DNA of 64,000 nucleotides from Sphingopyxis sp. PET50 (GCF_025244705.1 NZ_CP104207.1:3286001-3350000), one strand, 5' to 3'. Counted from the stretch's first letter, positions 44,472 through 55,780 are shown. Notes: generated from the letters alone by a model not told the origin. Program-made: numbers and translations.

Positions 44472-45665
44472 TTACTTTGTGATCGTCGCGACAACCCCTG
44501 CGCCGACCGTGCGGCCGCCTTCGCGAATCGCGAAGCGCAGACCCGGGTCCATGGCGATCGGGGCGATCAGCTTGACCGACAGCTGGACGTTGTCGCCCGG
44601 CATGACCATCTCGGTGCCCTCGGGGAGGATGACCTCGCCGGTGACGTCGGTGGTGCGGAAGTAGAACTGCGGACGATAGTTGGCGAAGAACGGCGTGTGG
44701 CGGCCGCCTTCGTCCTTCGACAGAACGTACACTTCCGAGGTGAACTCGGTGTGCGGCGTGATCGAGCCGGGCTTCGCCAGAACCTGGCCACGCTCGACTT
44801 CTTCACGGCCGACGCCGCGGATCAGCGCGCCGATGTTGTCGCCGGCCTGGCCCTGGTCGAGCAGCTTGCGGAACATTTCGACGCCGGTGACGACGGTCTT
44901 CTTGGTGTCCTTGATGCCGACGATCTCGACTTCCTCGCCCACCTTGACGATGCCAGTTTCGACGCGGCCGGTGACGACCGTGCCGCGGCCCGAGATCGAG
45001 AACACGTCTTCGATCGGCATCAGGAAGGGCTTGTCGAGCGGACGTTCCGGCTGCGGAATCCACTCGTCGACGGCGGCCATCAGCTTCAGGATCGCGTCCT
45101 TGCCGATGTTGTCGTCGCGACCTTCGAGGGCGGCGAGAGCCGAACCCGGGATGATCGGAATATTGTCGCCGTCGAAGTCGCGCTTCGACAGTTCTTCGCG
45201 GATTTCGAGTTCGACGAGTTCGAGCAGCTCGGGATCGTCCAGCTGGTCGACCTTGTTCAGGAAGACGACCATGGTCGGCACGCCGACCTGCTTCGCGAGC
45301 AGGATGTGCTCCTTGGTCTGCGGCATCGGGCCGTCGGCGGCCGACACGACGAGGATCGCGCCGTCCATCTGGGCGGCACCAGTGATCATGTTCTTCACAT
45401 AGTCGGCGTGGCCCGGGCAGTCGACGTGCGCATAGTGGCGGCCGTCGGTTTCATATTCGACGTGGGCGGTCGAAATGGTGATGCCGCGCTCGCGCTCTTC
45501 GGGCGCCTTGTCGATGTTGGCGAAGTCGACGGCGGCGTTACCCGCGACGTTTTCGGCCAGCACCTTGGTGATGGCAGCGGTCAGCGAGGTCTTGCCATGG
45601 TCGACGTGACCGATGGTGCCGATGTTGCAGTGCGGCTTCGTCCGCTCAAATTTAGCCTTAGCCAT
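44472..45665 (-). CDS. tuf: Elongation factor Tu
   Basis: An intact GTPase of 397 residues: [17 protein letters not shown] (G1), [20 protein letters not shown] (G3), [10 protein letters not shown] (G4), then domains II and III ending [16 protein letters not shown]. It delivers aminoacyl-tRNA to the ribosome. It lies 118 bases after fusA in the str operon. Only one tuf copy is present in the window. Confidence 0.97.
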   Translation of the reverse strand: MAKAKFERTKPHCNIGTIGHVDHGKTSLTAAITKVLAENVAGNAAVDFANIDKAPEERERGITISTAHVEYETDGRHYAHVDCPGHADYVKNMITGAAQMDGAILVVSAADGPMPQTKEHILLAKQVGVPTMVVFLNKVDQLDDPELLELVELEIREELSKRDFDGDNIPIIPGSALAALEGRDDNIGKDAILKLMAAVDEWIPQPERPLDKPFLMPIEDVFSISGRGTVVTGRVETGIVKVGEEVEIVGIKDTKKTVVTGVEMFRKLLDQGQAGDNIGALIRGVGREEVERGQVLAKPGSITPHTEFTSEVYVLSKDEGGRHTPFFANYRPQFYFRTTDVTGEVILPEGTEMVMPGDNVQLSVKLIAPIAMDPGLRFAIREGGRTVGAGVVATITK

Positions 45666-45783
45666 GATTTAAGAACCTTCTTGTTCGATGTTTCCGTTGA
45701 TCAGTCCTGGACGAGCCCGCTGAATCAGGCGCCGCCCTTAGAGGGTCTTGCCGCGCGGTGCAAGCCCGCGCGGTTTCGACCTA

Positions 45784-47878
45784 TCAGGCCATCTTGGCCT
45801 TCACTTCTTCCGCCACGTTGTTCGGCACTTCTTCATAGTGCGAGAACTGCATGGAGTATTGCGCACGGCCCTGGGTGAACGAGCGCAGCTGGTTGACGTA
45901 ACCAAACATATTGGCAAGCGGCACCATGGCTTCAACCACTTGGGCGTTGCCCCGGCTGTCGGTGCCCTGGATCTGGCCGCGGCGGCTGTTGAGGTCGCCG
46001 ATGACGTCGCCCATGAACTCCTCGGGAGTCACGACCTCGACCTTCATCACCGGTTCGAGCAGCTTGATGCCGGCCTTCGCCGCCACTTCGCGCATCGCCG
46101 CACGGCCCGCGATCTCGAACGCCAGCGCCGACGAGTCGACGTCGTGGTAGGCGCCGTCGGTGAGCTTGATCTCGAAGTCGATGATCGGGAAGCCGATCAT
46201 GTGACCGTTTTCGGCGCTCTCGCGCATGCCCTTTTCGACCGACGGGATATATTCGCGCGGAATGTTCCCGCCCTTGATCTCGTCGATGAAGGTGATGCCC
46301 GAACCGCGTTCGCCGGGGGCGACGCTGACCTTGACGCGGCCGAACTGGCCCGAGCCGCCCGACTGCTTCTTGTGGGTGTAGTCAACGTCGACCGGCTTCG
46401 CGAGCGATTCGCGGTACGCCACCTGCGGCGCGCCGACGTTCGCCTCGACCTTGAACTCGCGCTTCATGCGATCGACGAGGATGTCGAGGTGAAGCTCGCC
46501 CATGCCCTTGATGATCGTCTGGCCCGATTCATGGTCGGTCGACACGCGGAACGAGGGATCCTCGGCGGCCAGGCGGCTGAGCGCGATGCCCATCTTTTCC
46601 TGATCGGCCTTGGTCTTGGGTTCCACCGACAGCTCGATGACCGGCTCGGGGAATTCCATCCGTTCGAGGATGATCGGCGCGTTGGTGGCGCAGAGCGTGT
46701 CCCCGGTGGTGGTTTCCTTAAGGTCGGCGAGCGCAACGATGTCGCCCGCGAACGCTTCCTCGATGTCCTCGCGGCTGTTCGCATGCATGAGGAGCATACG
46801 GCCGATCTTTTCCTTCTTGTCCTTGACCGAGTTCAGATAGCTGCCCTTGGTCAGGGTACCCGAATAGATGCGGGCGAAGGTGAGCGAGCCGACGAACGGG
46901 TCGTTCATGATCTTGAACGCGAGCATCGACAGCGGCGCCGAGTCCGAGGTCGCGCGCAGAATCGGGTTCGTTGGTGTCGGGGTTGATGCCCTGGACGTCC
47001 TCGATGTCGAGCGGCGACGGCAGATAGTCGACGACCGCGTCGAGCAAGGTCTGAACGCCCTTGTTCTTGAACGCCGAGCCGCAGAGCACGGGCACGAACG
47101 CCTGGCCGAGCGTGCCCTTGCGAATCAGCGCCTTCAGCGTCGCGACGTCGGGCAGCGTGCCTTCGAGATAGGCCTCCATCGCATCGTCGTCCTGTTCGAC
47201 GGCGAGCTCGACGAGCTTTTCGCGATATTCGGCGGCCTTGTCCTTCAGGTCGTCGGGGATCGGCTCATAGAAGAATTCGGCGCCGAGGCTTTCGTCCTTC
47301 CAGATGATCGCACGCTCGTTGACGAGGTCGACGAGGCCCTTGAAGTCCGATTCCGCACCGATGGGCAGATAGAGGACGGCCGGCACCGCACCCAGGCGGT
47401 CGATGATCGTCTGGACGCAATAATAGAAATTGGCGCCGGTGCGGTCGAGCTTGTTGATGAAGCACATCCGCGGAACCTTGTACTTGTCCGCCTGGCGCCA
47501 CACGGTTTCCGACTGCGGCTCGACGCCGGCCACGCCGTCGAACGCCGCGACCGCGCCGTCGAGGACGCGCAGCGAGCGCTCGACTTCGATGGTGAAGTCG
47601 ACGTGTCCGGGGGTGTCGATGATGTTCAGGCGATGCTCGGGGCCCTGGCCCTCGTCGGCCTTCCACAGGCAGGTGGTCGCAGCCGACGTGATCGTGATGC
47701 CGCGTTCCTGTTCCTGTTCCATCCAGTCCATCGTGGCGGCGCCGTCATGGACTTCGCCGATCTTGTAGGACTTGCCGGTGTAATAGAGGATGCGCTCGGT
47801 CGTCGTGGTCTTGCCGGCGTCGATGTGCGCCATGATACCGAAATTGCGATAGCGTTCGAGCGGATGGCTGCGTGCCAT
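45784..47878 (-). CDS. fusA: Elongation factor G, frameshifted
   Basis: The N-terminal GTPase domain ([40 protein letters not shown]) and G' domain are in one frame up to INPDTNEP. Domains II-V ([20 protein letters not shown] onward to [10 protein letters not shown]) are in another. The break lies at about 46961-46972. It is repaired by a net change of +1 or -2; a lost GCCGGC (GAGCCGGCGATT, giving [16 protein letters not shown]) fits but is less certain than at other sites. The total is about 697 residues. EF-G drives translocation and cannot be dispensable. Confidence 0.95.
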
Positions 47879-47971
47879 GGTCTTTTCCTTGGGTTTTGGG
47901 GGAGGCCTTTGGGGCCGCCCCCGATATAGGAAGTCTTGTTACGATTGCGAGACGCCGGGGCGTCCGGCAAA

Positions 47972-48442
47972 TTACCAGCGGTAGTGGCTGAAAGCGCGGT
48001 TCGCTTCGGCCATGCGGTGCGTGTCTTCGCGCTTCTTGACCGCGTTGCCGCGGTTGTTCGACGCGTCGAGCAGTTCGCCCGACAGACGCGCGGCCATCGT
48101 GGTTTCGCTGCGGTTGCGCGCGGCGGTGATCAGCCAGCGGATCGCCAGCGCCTGCGCGCGGTCGGGGCGGACTTCGACCGGAACCTGATAGGTCGCACCG
48201 CCGACGCGGCGGCTGCGGACTTCGATGTTCGGGCGGATGTTCGCCAGAGCTTCGTGGAACACGCCGAGCGGTTCCTTCTTGGCACGGGCTTCGACCGACT
48301 CGAGCGCACCATAAACGATGCTTTCGGCGACGGACTTCTTCCCGTCCAGCATGACGCTGTTCATGAATTTCGACAGCACGACATCCCCGAAACGGGGATC
48401 GGGCAGGATTTCGCGGCGTTCGGGACGACGACGACGAGCCAT
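47972..48442 (-). CDS. rpsG: 30S ribosomal protein S7
   Basis: A 156-residue protein, [20 protein letters not shown] with [20 protein letters not shown] and [15 protein letters not shown]. Intact. S7 nucleates the 30S head and represses the str operon in enteric bacteria. Confidence 0.97.
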   Translation of the reverse strand: MARRRRPERREILPDPRFGDVVLSKFMNSVMLDGKKSVAESIVYGALESVEARAKKEPLGVFHEALANIRPNIEVRSRRVGGATYQVPVEVRPDRAQALAIRWLITAARNRSETTMAARLSGELLDASNNRGNAVKKREDTHRMAEANRAFSHYRW

Positions 48443-48514
48443 AGGTATTTCCTTTTACAACAGCATCCCGGCGCCTGGGCGCTCGCGGGATGATCAAATG
48501 CCGAAAAGCGGTCC

Positions 48515-48886
48515 TTACTTCGGACGCTTCGCTCCGTATTTCGAACGGCTCTGCTTGCGGTCCTTCACACCCTGCGTATCAAGCACGCCGCGCAGGACGT
48601 GGTAACGCACGCCGGGAAGGTCGCGCACACGGCCGCCGCGGATCAGCACGACGCTGTGTTCCTGGAGGTTGTGGCCTTCGCCGGGGATATAGGTGATGAC
48701 TTCGCGGCTGTTGGTCAGGCGGACCTTCGCAACCTTGCGGAGCGCCGAGTTCGGCTTTTTCGGGGTCGTCGTGTAGACACGGGTGCAAACGCCGCGCTTC
48801 TGCGGGTTCGCCTCCATCGCCGGGACCTTGGACTTCACCTTCTGGGGAGTCCGGCCCTTGCGGACCAGCTGGTTGATCGTGGGCAT
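48515..48886 (-). CDS. rpsL: 30S ribosomal protein S12
   Basis: A 123-residue protein, [20 protein letters not shown], with [20 protein letters not shown] (decoding-site Lys residues) and [20 protein letters not shown]. Residues linked to streptomycin resistance look wild type (KKPNSALRK and PGVRYHV). A longer upstream frame is not conserved. It is the first gene of the str operon; the promoter must lie in the roughly 300 bases upstream, which are shared with the divergent glycosylase gene. Confidence 0.96.
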   Translation of the reverse strand: MPTINQLVRKGRTPQKVKSKVPAMEANPQKRGVCTRVYTTTPKKPNSALRKVAKVRLTNSREVITYIPGEGHNLQEHSVVLIRGGRVRDLPGVRYHVLRGVLDTQGVKDRKQSRSKYGAKRPK

Positions 48887-49193
48887 GAATGCTTCACCTT
48901 TAAATGTCCGCCCATCAAAGCGAACGGTTACTGTACCGCGGTGGATGAAGCATCGGTCCGGACCCCGCGGAAAACCGAGGAAAACGGGCGACCCTGTAAC
49001 AGCAAAAGACCCCGGTCGATCGCAATTGATCCCCGGAGGCTCCATCCGCGCCAGCAATGTTCAAGCGCTGTTGCAACTGAAAGAGGCAGCAAACCGCCCT
49101 TTTCGGTCGAGCGCGCCCCTAGCCCCGATTCCCCCGGCGGTCAAGGGGCGAGCAAGATTGTTGCGCCGCGTCAGGCGGGCTATCGGTTGGGCC

Positions 49194-49694
49194 ATGCCCG
49201 CCGTCCGTCACGCCAGCTTCGCCCCGCACGTCCACGCCGGCACGCGCCTGCTGATCCTCGGCAGCCTGCCGGGCGCCAGATCGCTCGCCGAGCGGCGCTA
49301 TTATGCGCATCCGACGAACCAGTTCTGGCGGCTGGTGGGCGAGGCGATCGGCCAGCCGCTGGCGGCAATGGCCTATGAGGACCGGCTGGCGGCGCTGCGC
49401 GAAGCAAGGATCGGCCTGTGGGACGTGATCCGCACCGCCGAGCGGCGGTCGAGCAGCGACAGCGAGATTCGCGAGGTCGAAGCGCATGATCTGGCCGCGC
49501 TGGTCGCGACGCTGCCCGACCTGCGCATGATCGCGTTTAACGGCGGCAAGGCGGCGGCGATCGGGCGGCGGCAGTTGCCGCAGCAGGGTTTGGCGGTCGT
49601 TGACCTGCCGTCGAGCAGCGCCGCGAATACGCGCGGCTATCCGGCAAAGCTGGAACAGTGGCTCACGCTCCGGCAGGCGCTCGCTGCCATCTAG
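49194..49694 (+). CDS. DNA-deoxyinosine (hypoxanthine-DNA) glycosylase, UDG superfamily
   Basis: A 166-residue protein with the pattern ILGSLPGARSLAERRYYAHP then TNQFWRLVGE and IAFNGGKAAA, matching the hypoxanthine-DNA glycosylase branch of the uracil-DNA glycosylase superfamily. It would remove deaminated adenine from DNA. The ATG at 49194 begins the conserved region; upstream sequence in the same frame is the rpsL 5' region. It ends in a CTAG overlap with the convergent hypothetical gene. The assignment is by family pattern. Confidence 0.75.
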   Translation: MPAVRHASFAPHVHAGTRLLILGSLPGARSLAERRYYAHPTNQFWRLVGEAIGQPLAAMAYEDRLAALREARIGLWDVIRTAERRSSSDSEIREVEAHDLAALVATLPDLRMIAFNGGKAAAIGRRQLPQQGLAVVDLPSSSAANTRGYPAKLEQWLTLRQALAAI

Positions 49695-50345
49695 GGCGCA
49701 ATCACCCAACGCCCGTCGCGAAAGCGATAGATGTTGGGCGAGACGCAGCGCGGCTGGGCCCGGCAATCCTCCTCGACCGTCTGCCGAAACTTCTCGAATC
49801 CCGGTCCGTCGGGCATAGGCCCGGCAAAGACGAACTGGTCGGATACCACGGTCATGAACAGGTCGGGCCCGACCGCGTCGGACACCTTTTGCCATGTCGC
49901 GAGATCGGCGGTGAGGCTTGCAAGATACTGATCGCTTTCGAACGCCATCGCCTGTTCTCGGAATTTTTCGGGATCTGGAAACACCGGCAGGATGGCGACC
50001 GTCTGGCGCCAGCCCCGATTCCAGGCATCTTCGGGAGACAAGCCCATGTCACCCAGCGTTTCCACACTGATGGTGGCAATTGTCGTCGCCCCGCTTCACC
50101 ATGTCGCAATCATCGGCCGCCGCATTCTGGCAATAGAGGTAGATGCGATGGAGGTTGATGATCCGTCCGTCCCAGTCGCCACCCTTGGCATTGACCACCA
50201 ACGCCTCGTCGCCGGGGACAAAAGCAACGCCCGGATGCGCCTTCTCGAACGCCGCAATCATTTCAATGCGAAAACCGGCCTCGTCGGCGAAGGCCGACGG
50301 GATTCCCGTCAGAAGAAGGAACGGCGCAAGCACGAAACGCTTCAT
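49691..50345 (-). CDS. Secreted hypothetical protein, frameshifted
   Basis: A signal peptide (MKRFVLAPFLLLTGIPSAFA, then DE) leads a protein of about 217 residues, otherwise unrecognised. The first half contains EKAHPGVAFVPGDEALVVNA; the second, in another frame, contains GLSPEDAWNRGWRQTVAILP and ends NIYRFRDGRWVIAP. The break at 50088-50094 reads GCCCCGC; restoring GCCGGC gives MVKPATTIATISVETLGDMG. Cys pairs (YCQNAAADDC, RCVSPN) may form disulfides in the periplasm. It overlaps the glycosylase gene tail-to-tail by four bases (CTAG). Confidence 0.65.
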
Positions 50346-50506
50346 TCGATCACTTTCCCCTATTGCGACGCCATAGGCTATGCCGCAGCCTTATCATCCG
50401 CGCCCTGATTGAAAGCAAAGCGCGGCCTGATCAAGGCCGGGGTGAGGAAGCGCAGAACCCCGCGTGCCGCTTGCTCTCGCCATGCCGCACCGGTAAGCGC
50501 CGCCGC

Positions 50507-51184
50507 ATGCCCCAGCGCCTTGCCGATATCGACACGTGGATCTTCGATCTCGACAACACGCTCTATCCGCCGTCGGCGAAGCTGTTCGACCTGATCGACG
50601 AACGCATGGGCGGCTTCATCATGCGGCTGCTGGACGTCGACGCGGCCGAGGCGCGGCGGGTGCAGAAGCAATATTTCCACGACCATGGCACGACGATGGC
50701 GGGGCTGATGCGCCATCATGGCGTCGCGCCCGAGGATTTCCTGGTCGACGTCCATGATATCGCGCTTGATCGCATCGCGCCCGATCCGCGGCTGCGTAGC
50801 GGACTCGAGCGGCTGCCGGGGCGCAAGCTGATCTTCACCAACGCCGATGCCGATTATGCCGCGCGCGTGCTCGATGCGCGCGGCATCGCCGACCTGTTCG
50901 ACGGCATCTGCGACATCCGCGTCACCCACTATACTCCCAAGCCCGATCCCGCCGCCTATGCGATGATGGTCGATCACCTCGCCATCGATCCCGGCCGCAG
51001 CCTGTTCGTCGAGGATATGGCGCGCAACCTGACCCCGGCGAAGGCGCTGGGAATGACCACCGTGTGGCTGGACAATGGCAGCGAAAGCGGCCATCGCGAC
51101 CACCTGCCGGAGCATGTCGACTTTCACGTCAGCGACATCGCCGACTGGCTCGATACCTTGCCGACACCCTGGGGGATTTCATGA
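50507..51184 (+). CDS. HAD family hydrolase, pyrimidine 5'-nucleotidase type
   Basis: A 225-residue protein with all four HAD motifs: [17 protein letters not shown] (I), [11 protein letters not shown] (II), [10 protein letters not shown] (III) and [19 protein letters not shown] (IV). The DLDNTLYP form is characteristic of the SDT1-like pyrimidine 5'-nucleotidase group. The ATG at 50507 fits family length. The stop overlaps the dapD start (ATGA), so expression with lysine/peptidoglycan synthesis is likely although the substrate is unproven. Confidence 0.82.
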   Translation: MPQRLADIDTWIFDLDNTLYPPSAKLFDLIDERMGGFIMRLLDVDAAEARRVQKQYFHDHGTTMAGLMRHHGVAPEDFLVDVHDIALDRIAPDPRLRSGLERLPGRKLIFTNADADYAARVLDARGIADLFDGICDIRVTHYTPKPDPAAYAMMVDHLAIDPGRSLFVEDMARNLTPAKALGMTTVWLDNGSESGHRDHLPEHVDFHVSDIADWLDTLPTPWGIS

Positions 51185-52024
51185 GTAGCGACCTGCAATC
51201 GACGATCGAAGCCGCCTGGGACGCGCGCGACACGTTGGGGCTGACCACGCAGGGACCGGTGCGCGACGCGGTCGAGGCCGCGATCGCCGGACTCGACGAC
51301 GGCACCTATCGCGTCGCCGAGCGCGACGCGGGCGGCACCTGGCAGGTCAACCAGTGGCTGAAGAAGGCGGTGCTGCTGTCCTTCCGCCTCAACGACATGG
51401 AGATCATCGAGGGCGGTGCCGGCGGCGCGACCTGGTGGGACAAGGTGCCGTCGAAATTCGCGCGGCTGGGGCGCAAACCGCTTTCGCGACGCGGGCTTCC
51501 GCGCCGTGCCGGGCTCGATCGTCCGCCGCGGCGCCTTCATCAGCAAGGGCGCGGTGCTGATGCCGAGCTTCGTCAATATCGGCGCCCGGGTCGGCGAGGG
51601 GTCGATGGTCGACGCCTGGGCGACGGTCGGCAGCTGCGCGCAGATCGGCGCCAACGTCCATCTGTCGGGCGGCGCCGGGATCGGCGGGGTGCTCGAACCG
51701 CTGCAGGCCGGGCCCGTGGTGATCGAGGACGGCGCCTTCATCGGCGCGCGTGCCGAGGTCGCCGAGGGCGTGATCGTGCGCGAGGGCGCGGTGCTGTCGA
51801 TGGGCGTCTATCTCGGCGCCTCGACCAAGATCGTCGACCGCGCGACGGGCGAGGTCTTCATCGGCGAAGTCCCCCCCTATGCGGTGGTCGTGCCCGGATC
51901 GCTGCCGGGCAAGCCGCTGCCCGACGGCACACCGGGGCCGTCGCTCTATTGCGCGGTGATCGTCAAGCGCGTCGATGCGCAGACGCGGGCGAAGACCGGC
52001 ATCAACGAACTGCTGCGCGACTGA
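51181..52024 (+). CDS. dapD: 2,3,4,5-tetrahydropyridine-2,6-dicarboxylate N-succinyltransferase, frameshifted
   Basis: The N-terminal helical domain ([40 protein letters not shown]) is followed, in another frame, by a left-handed beta-helix of hexapeptide repeats ([58 protein letters not shown]). The break at 51460-51466 reads GCGCGGC; GCCGGC restores [20 protein letters not shown] and a 280-residue protein. It succinylates tetrahydrodipicolinate on the way to diaminopimelate and lysine. It is coupled to the upstream nucleotidase gene. Confidence 0.94.
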
Positions 52025-52148
52025 TCGCCGTCCGCCGCTCGTCGAGCCCGGCGGCCCGTTGGTAGACAATATAACCAAAATTCATTATTGCGAATTATTC
52101 GCATAAGGGACGGGCTGCATCTCGATCGCGGCGCGATGAGGGGGAGTC

Positions 52149-54243
52149 ATGTCGGCCTTTGCTTTCCGCACGTCGTTCGCGGCGATCCTGCTGTCGTCGG
52201 CGGTGCCGCTTTGGGCGCAGGAGCCGAGCGGCGATGCGCCGCCCGCCATCCCCGCGCCGGTCAACGGCGCCGAGCGCTACACCCCATGCCGGCTTCGCGC
52301 GCTTCGCGCCGCGCACCGCGCTCGACATGGTGGAAAAGGTTCCCGGTTTCCTGATCATCACCGGCACCAACGGCGGCGACCGCGGGCTGGGGCAGGCGAC
52401 CGAGAATGTGCTGATCAACGGCGAGCGCATCGCGAGCAAGACGACCGACGCGCGCACCGCGCTGGCGCGGATCACCTCGGCGCAGGTCGCCTATATCGAC
52501 ATCGTCGACGGCGCCAGCCTGAACGTTCCCGGCCTGACGGGGCAGGTCGCCAATGTCGTGCTGGTCGGGGGCGCGAGCGCCGGCGGCGGGTTCAGGACGA
52601 CGATCCGCTGGCAGCCCGAATGGCGCCCGCGGCTTGCGGACAATTGGCTGAACGGCGAGATTTCGACCACCGGCAAGATCGGCGGGACTCAGGTCACGCT
52701 GAGCCTGAAGAACGAAGCGACGCGGCAGGGCCATTGGGGACCCGAGCAGCGCTTCGACGGCGCGGGCCAGCTGCGATTCGTCCGCGACGAGCATGCAAGC
52801 TATTCGAACGACCCACCCCGGCTGTCGGCGGCGCTGGCCCGCACGACGGCGAACGGCAACAGGTGGAATCTGAATCTGGGTGGGCAGCTCCAGATGATCG
52901 ACAATCGCACCCGCGGCGAATCGGTCCAGCCGGACTTTGGCCGGGTCAGCGAGCTGTTCACCGTCACCGAGGATGAGCATAATTTCGACATCGGCGGCGA
53001 TTATGAAATGGGGCTGAGCAAGGGCTGGCTTAAGCTGATCTCGCTCTACCGCTTCGAGCATAGTCCCTTCGTCGATACGTTCATCGTCGACCGCGAGGTC
53101 GGCGGGCGCAGCGGCGAGCGCTTCAGCCAGACCGCCGACGAAGGCGAATCGATCCTGCGCGGCGAATATAGCTGGCGCACCGCGGGCGGCACCGACTGGC
53201 AGGTCGCATTGGAGGGCGCGTACAACACGCTTGACGTCAATGCCGAATATGCGGTGCTGCAGCCGAACGGCGACTTCCTGCCCGTCGTCTTCGGCGGCGA
53301 GCGGACCAAGGTCGAGGAAAAGCGCGGCGAAGCGTCACTGACCTGGGGCCGCGCGCTGGCCCCGAACCTGACCGCGCAGTTCAACCTCGCCGCCGAATAT
53401 AGCGAGCTCAGCTCGTCGGGTCCGGGCGGACTCACCCGCAGCTTCATCCGGCCCAAGGGCAAGCTCGCGCTCGCCTGGAAGGTGGGACCGAAGACGACGA
53501 TCAACTGGTTCCTGCAACGCCGCGTCGATCAGCTGTCCTTCTTCGATTTCGCCAGCTCGGTCGATGTCGCGAACAATCAGGGCAACACCGGCAACGGCCG
53601 GCTCGTGCCGCCGGTGGTCAACCGCAGCGAGCTGGAACTGGTGCAGGACATAGGGCGCTGGGGCAACGCCTCGATCGCGTTCGCTTACGGCTATGCCCAG
53701 GATCTGGTCGACCAGATCCCGCTGTCGCCGACCGAGGAGGGGCGCGGCAATCTGCCCGGCGCGCATCTCTATCGCGTGACGACCAAGGGAACGCTGCTCC
53801 TCGACCCGCTGGGGTGGAAAGGGGCGCGGATCAACGCCAACGTCACCTGGCGCCGCAACCGCGTCCGCGATCCGCTGACCGGCCTGTGGCGCGACCAGAG
53901 CTTCGGGCAGGACTATATCGCCGACCTCAGCCTGCGGCACGACGTGCCCGGCACCAACTTCGCCTGGGGCGGCGGTTATTTCGACGAGCGTTATTCGCCG
54001 GGCCTCAGGCTCGATGCGATCGAGAAGGAATATACGGTCGGGCCCTTCGTCACCGCCTTCATCGAGCACAAGAATGTCGCGGGTTTCACGGTGAAGCTGT
54101 CGTACCGCAATCTGGCGGGGATGAAGGACGGCTTCGACCGCACCGTCTTCGTCGACCGCCGCGACGGGCCAATCGCCTTTTCGGAATCGCGCCGGCGGGG
54201 GTTCGGGCAATATTTCCAGCTGACGGTAACGGGGACGCTGTAA
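52149..54243 (+). CDS. TonB-dependent receptor, frameshifted near N-terminus
   Basis: A signal peptide (MSAFAFRTSFAAILLSSAVP, ending WAQ) is followed by a plug domain (ALDMVEKVPGFLI, ENVLINGERIASKTTDARTA, AQVAYIDIVDGASLNVPGLT) and a long beta-barrel of alternating aromatic strands ending in YFQLTVTGTL. The frame breaks at 52284-52293 (CCCCATGCCGGC); a clean ACC-CCC-GCC-GGC gives RYTPAGFARFAPRTALDMVE. The repaired length is about 697 residues. It imports a large ligand through the outer membrane using TonB. No neighbouring gene reveals the substrate. It is not in an operon. Confidence 0.88.
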
Positions 54244-54248
54244 ACTCG

Positions 54249-54321
54249 GTCCCCGGCGAAAGCCGGGGTCCAGATGGAACGGACAGCGTTCACCGCATGG
54301 ACCCCGGCTTTCGCCGGGGAA
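54249..54321. repeat. REP-like inverted repeat (CCCCGGCGAAAGCCGGGG family)
   Basis: TCCCCGGCGAAAGCCGGGGT faces ACCCCGGCTTTCGCCGGGGA across about 33 bases, between convergent stop codons of the receptor gene and gpmA. Same family as 1407-1478. It may act as a bidirectional terminator. Confidence 0.7.
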
Positions 54322-54328
54322 CAGCCTG

Positions 54329-55015
54329 TTACCGCTCACTCAGATAATAACGCTCCCACGCGGTCAGGTCGTCGTTCAGGTCATAGACGATCGGCTGGCC
54401 GGTCGGGATTTCGAGGCCGGTGATGTCGGCGTCCGAAATGCCCGACAGATGCTTGACCAGCGCGCGCAGGCTGTTGCCGTGGGCGGAGATCAGCACGGTC
54501 TTGCCGGCGGCAAGCTGCGGTTCGATTTCGGCGCGATAATAGGGCAGGACGCGCGCGATCGTGTCCTTCAGGCTCTCGGTCGAAGGAATGGCGATGCCCG
54601 CGTAGCGCGGATCGCTCGCGAGGTCGTAGCGCGAGCCGGCTTCGAGCGGCGGGGGCGGGATGTCAAAGCTGCGGCGCCAGATCTTAACCTGCTCGTCGCC
54701 GTGCTTCGCCGCGGTCTCGGCCTTGTCGAGCCCGGTGAGCCCGCCATAATGGCGCTCGTTGAGGCGCCAGTCCTTGGTCACCGGCAGCCACAAGCGCCCC
54801 ATCGCCTCCAGCGCGAGGTTGAGCGTCTTGATCGCGCGCGTCTGGACCGAAGTGAAGGCGGTGTCGGGGGCAATGCCCCTTTCCTTCATCAGCTCGCCCG
54901 CCGCCCAGGCCTCGGCCGCGCCCTTTTCGGTCACATCGACGTCCCACCAGCCGGTAAAGCGGTTCTCGAGATTCCACTGCGACTGGCCGTGACGGATGAG
55001 GATGAGCTGCGGCAT
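54329..55015 (-). CDS. gpmA: 2,3-bisphosphoglycerate-dependent phosphoglycerate mutase
   Basis: An intact 228-residue histidine-phosphatase fold enzyme: phospho-acceptor His in [40 protein letters not shown], and the second His in [20 protein letters not shown]. It interconverts 3- and 2-phosphoglycerate in glycolysis. Monocistronic. Confidence 0.95.
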   Translation of the reverse strand: MPQLILIRHGQSQWNLENRFTGWWDVDVTEKGAAEAWAAGELMKERGIAPDTAFTSVQTRAIKTLNLALEAMGRLWLPVTKDWRLNERHYGGLTGLDKAETAAKHGDEQVKIWRRSFDIPPPPLEAGSRYDLASDPRYAGIAIPSTESLKDTIARVLPYYRAEIEPQLAAGKTVLISAHGNSLRALVKHLSGISDADITGLEIPTGQPIVYDLNDDLTAWERYYLSER

Positions 55016-55081
55016 GGACGGTCCTTCTAGCGACGATTCGCGGCCCCCTTAGCGCGGCTTTCGCGCGAAGGCCAACGCCCC

Positions 55082-55204
55082 TCTTGAAATGGTTTCCACC
55101 GCCACCAGATTCGCCTCATCCGGTCGCCAGGAAGGGGCCGGGTGGTGATCGCGGCATGCCCGCCGCGGTCCTGTGACTTCGCTTTTGAAAGGAAGGAATG
55201 ACCC
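55082..55204 (+). promoter_or_regulatory. Candidate heat-shock promoter and ROSE-like RNA thermometer of hsp20
   Basis: CTTGAAATGG at about 55084 resembles the sigma-32 -35 element, with CCACCAGATT about 17 bases on as a weak -10. The following leader of about 95 bases ends CTTCGCTTTTGAAAGGAAGG immediately before the start region. CUUCGCUUU can pair with AAAGGAAG, burying the Shine-Dalgarno, and contains the U-Y-GCU element typical of ROSE thermometers. No folding calculation was run. Confidence 0.5.
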
Positions 55205-55660
55205 ATGCGTAACAGCTTCGACTGGACCCCCTATCGCCGTTCGACCGTCGGTTTCGACCGATTGTTCGATTTCCTCGAAACCGGCGGTTCGGGCGCCGAA
55301 AATTATCCGCCCTTCGACATCGAAAAGGTCGCCGACGACCATTTCCGCATCACCGTCGCGGTCGCCGGCTTCAAGCAGGACGAGATCGACATCACCGCGC
55401 AGCAGAACATGCTGACCGTCAGCGGCCGCAAGGCGCCGGTCGCCGAGGGCGGCGAACGCAAGCTGCTCTATAGCGGCATCGCGACGCGCGCGTTCGAGCG
55501 CCGCTTCCAGCTCGCCGACTTCGTGCGGGTGGAAAGGGCCGATCTGTCCGACGGGCTGCTCGCCATCGACCTGGTGCGTGAAGTGCCAGAGGCGATGAAG
55601 CCGCACAAGATCGCGATCGGCGGCACCACGCCGGTGATCGAGGACAAGAAGGCCGCGTAA
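55205..55660 (+). CDS. Small heat shock protein, Hsp20/IbpA family
   Basis: A 151-residue alpha-crystallin-domain chaperone: YPPFDIEKVADDHFRITVAV, AGFKQDEIDITAQQNMLTVS, FERRFQLADFVRVERADLSD. It has the IbpA-like N-terminus (DWTPYRRSTVGFDRLFDFLE). It holds unfolding proteins for refolding by ClpB/DnaK. The leader looks thermosensitive and a terminator follows, so it is a single-gene heat-inducible unit. Confidence 0.9.
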   Translation: MRNSFDWTPYRRSTVGFDRLFDFLETGGSGAENYPPFDIEKVADDHFRITVAVAGFKQDEIDITAQQNMLTVSGRKAPVAEGGERKLLYSGIATRAFERRFQLADFVRVERADLSDGLLAIDLVREVPEAMKPHKIAIGGTTPVIEDKKAA

Positions 55661-55696
55661 CGCGCCCGATCGTCCTAGCCCCTCGGGCCCCATGAG

Positions 55697-55728
55697 CGGG
55701 GTCCGGAATCCCCCCGGACCCCGTTTTC
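55697..55728 (+). terminator. Rho-independent terminator after hsp20
   Basis: CGGGGTCCGG and its exact inverse CCGGACCCCG followed by TTTTCGTTTT, about 35 bases after the hsp20 stop codon. Confidence 0.8.
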
Positions 55729-55780
55729 GTTTTAGCGGCTTGCTCGCCGGACTATACGCGGCGCAAGCGTCCTGTTTTTT

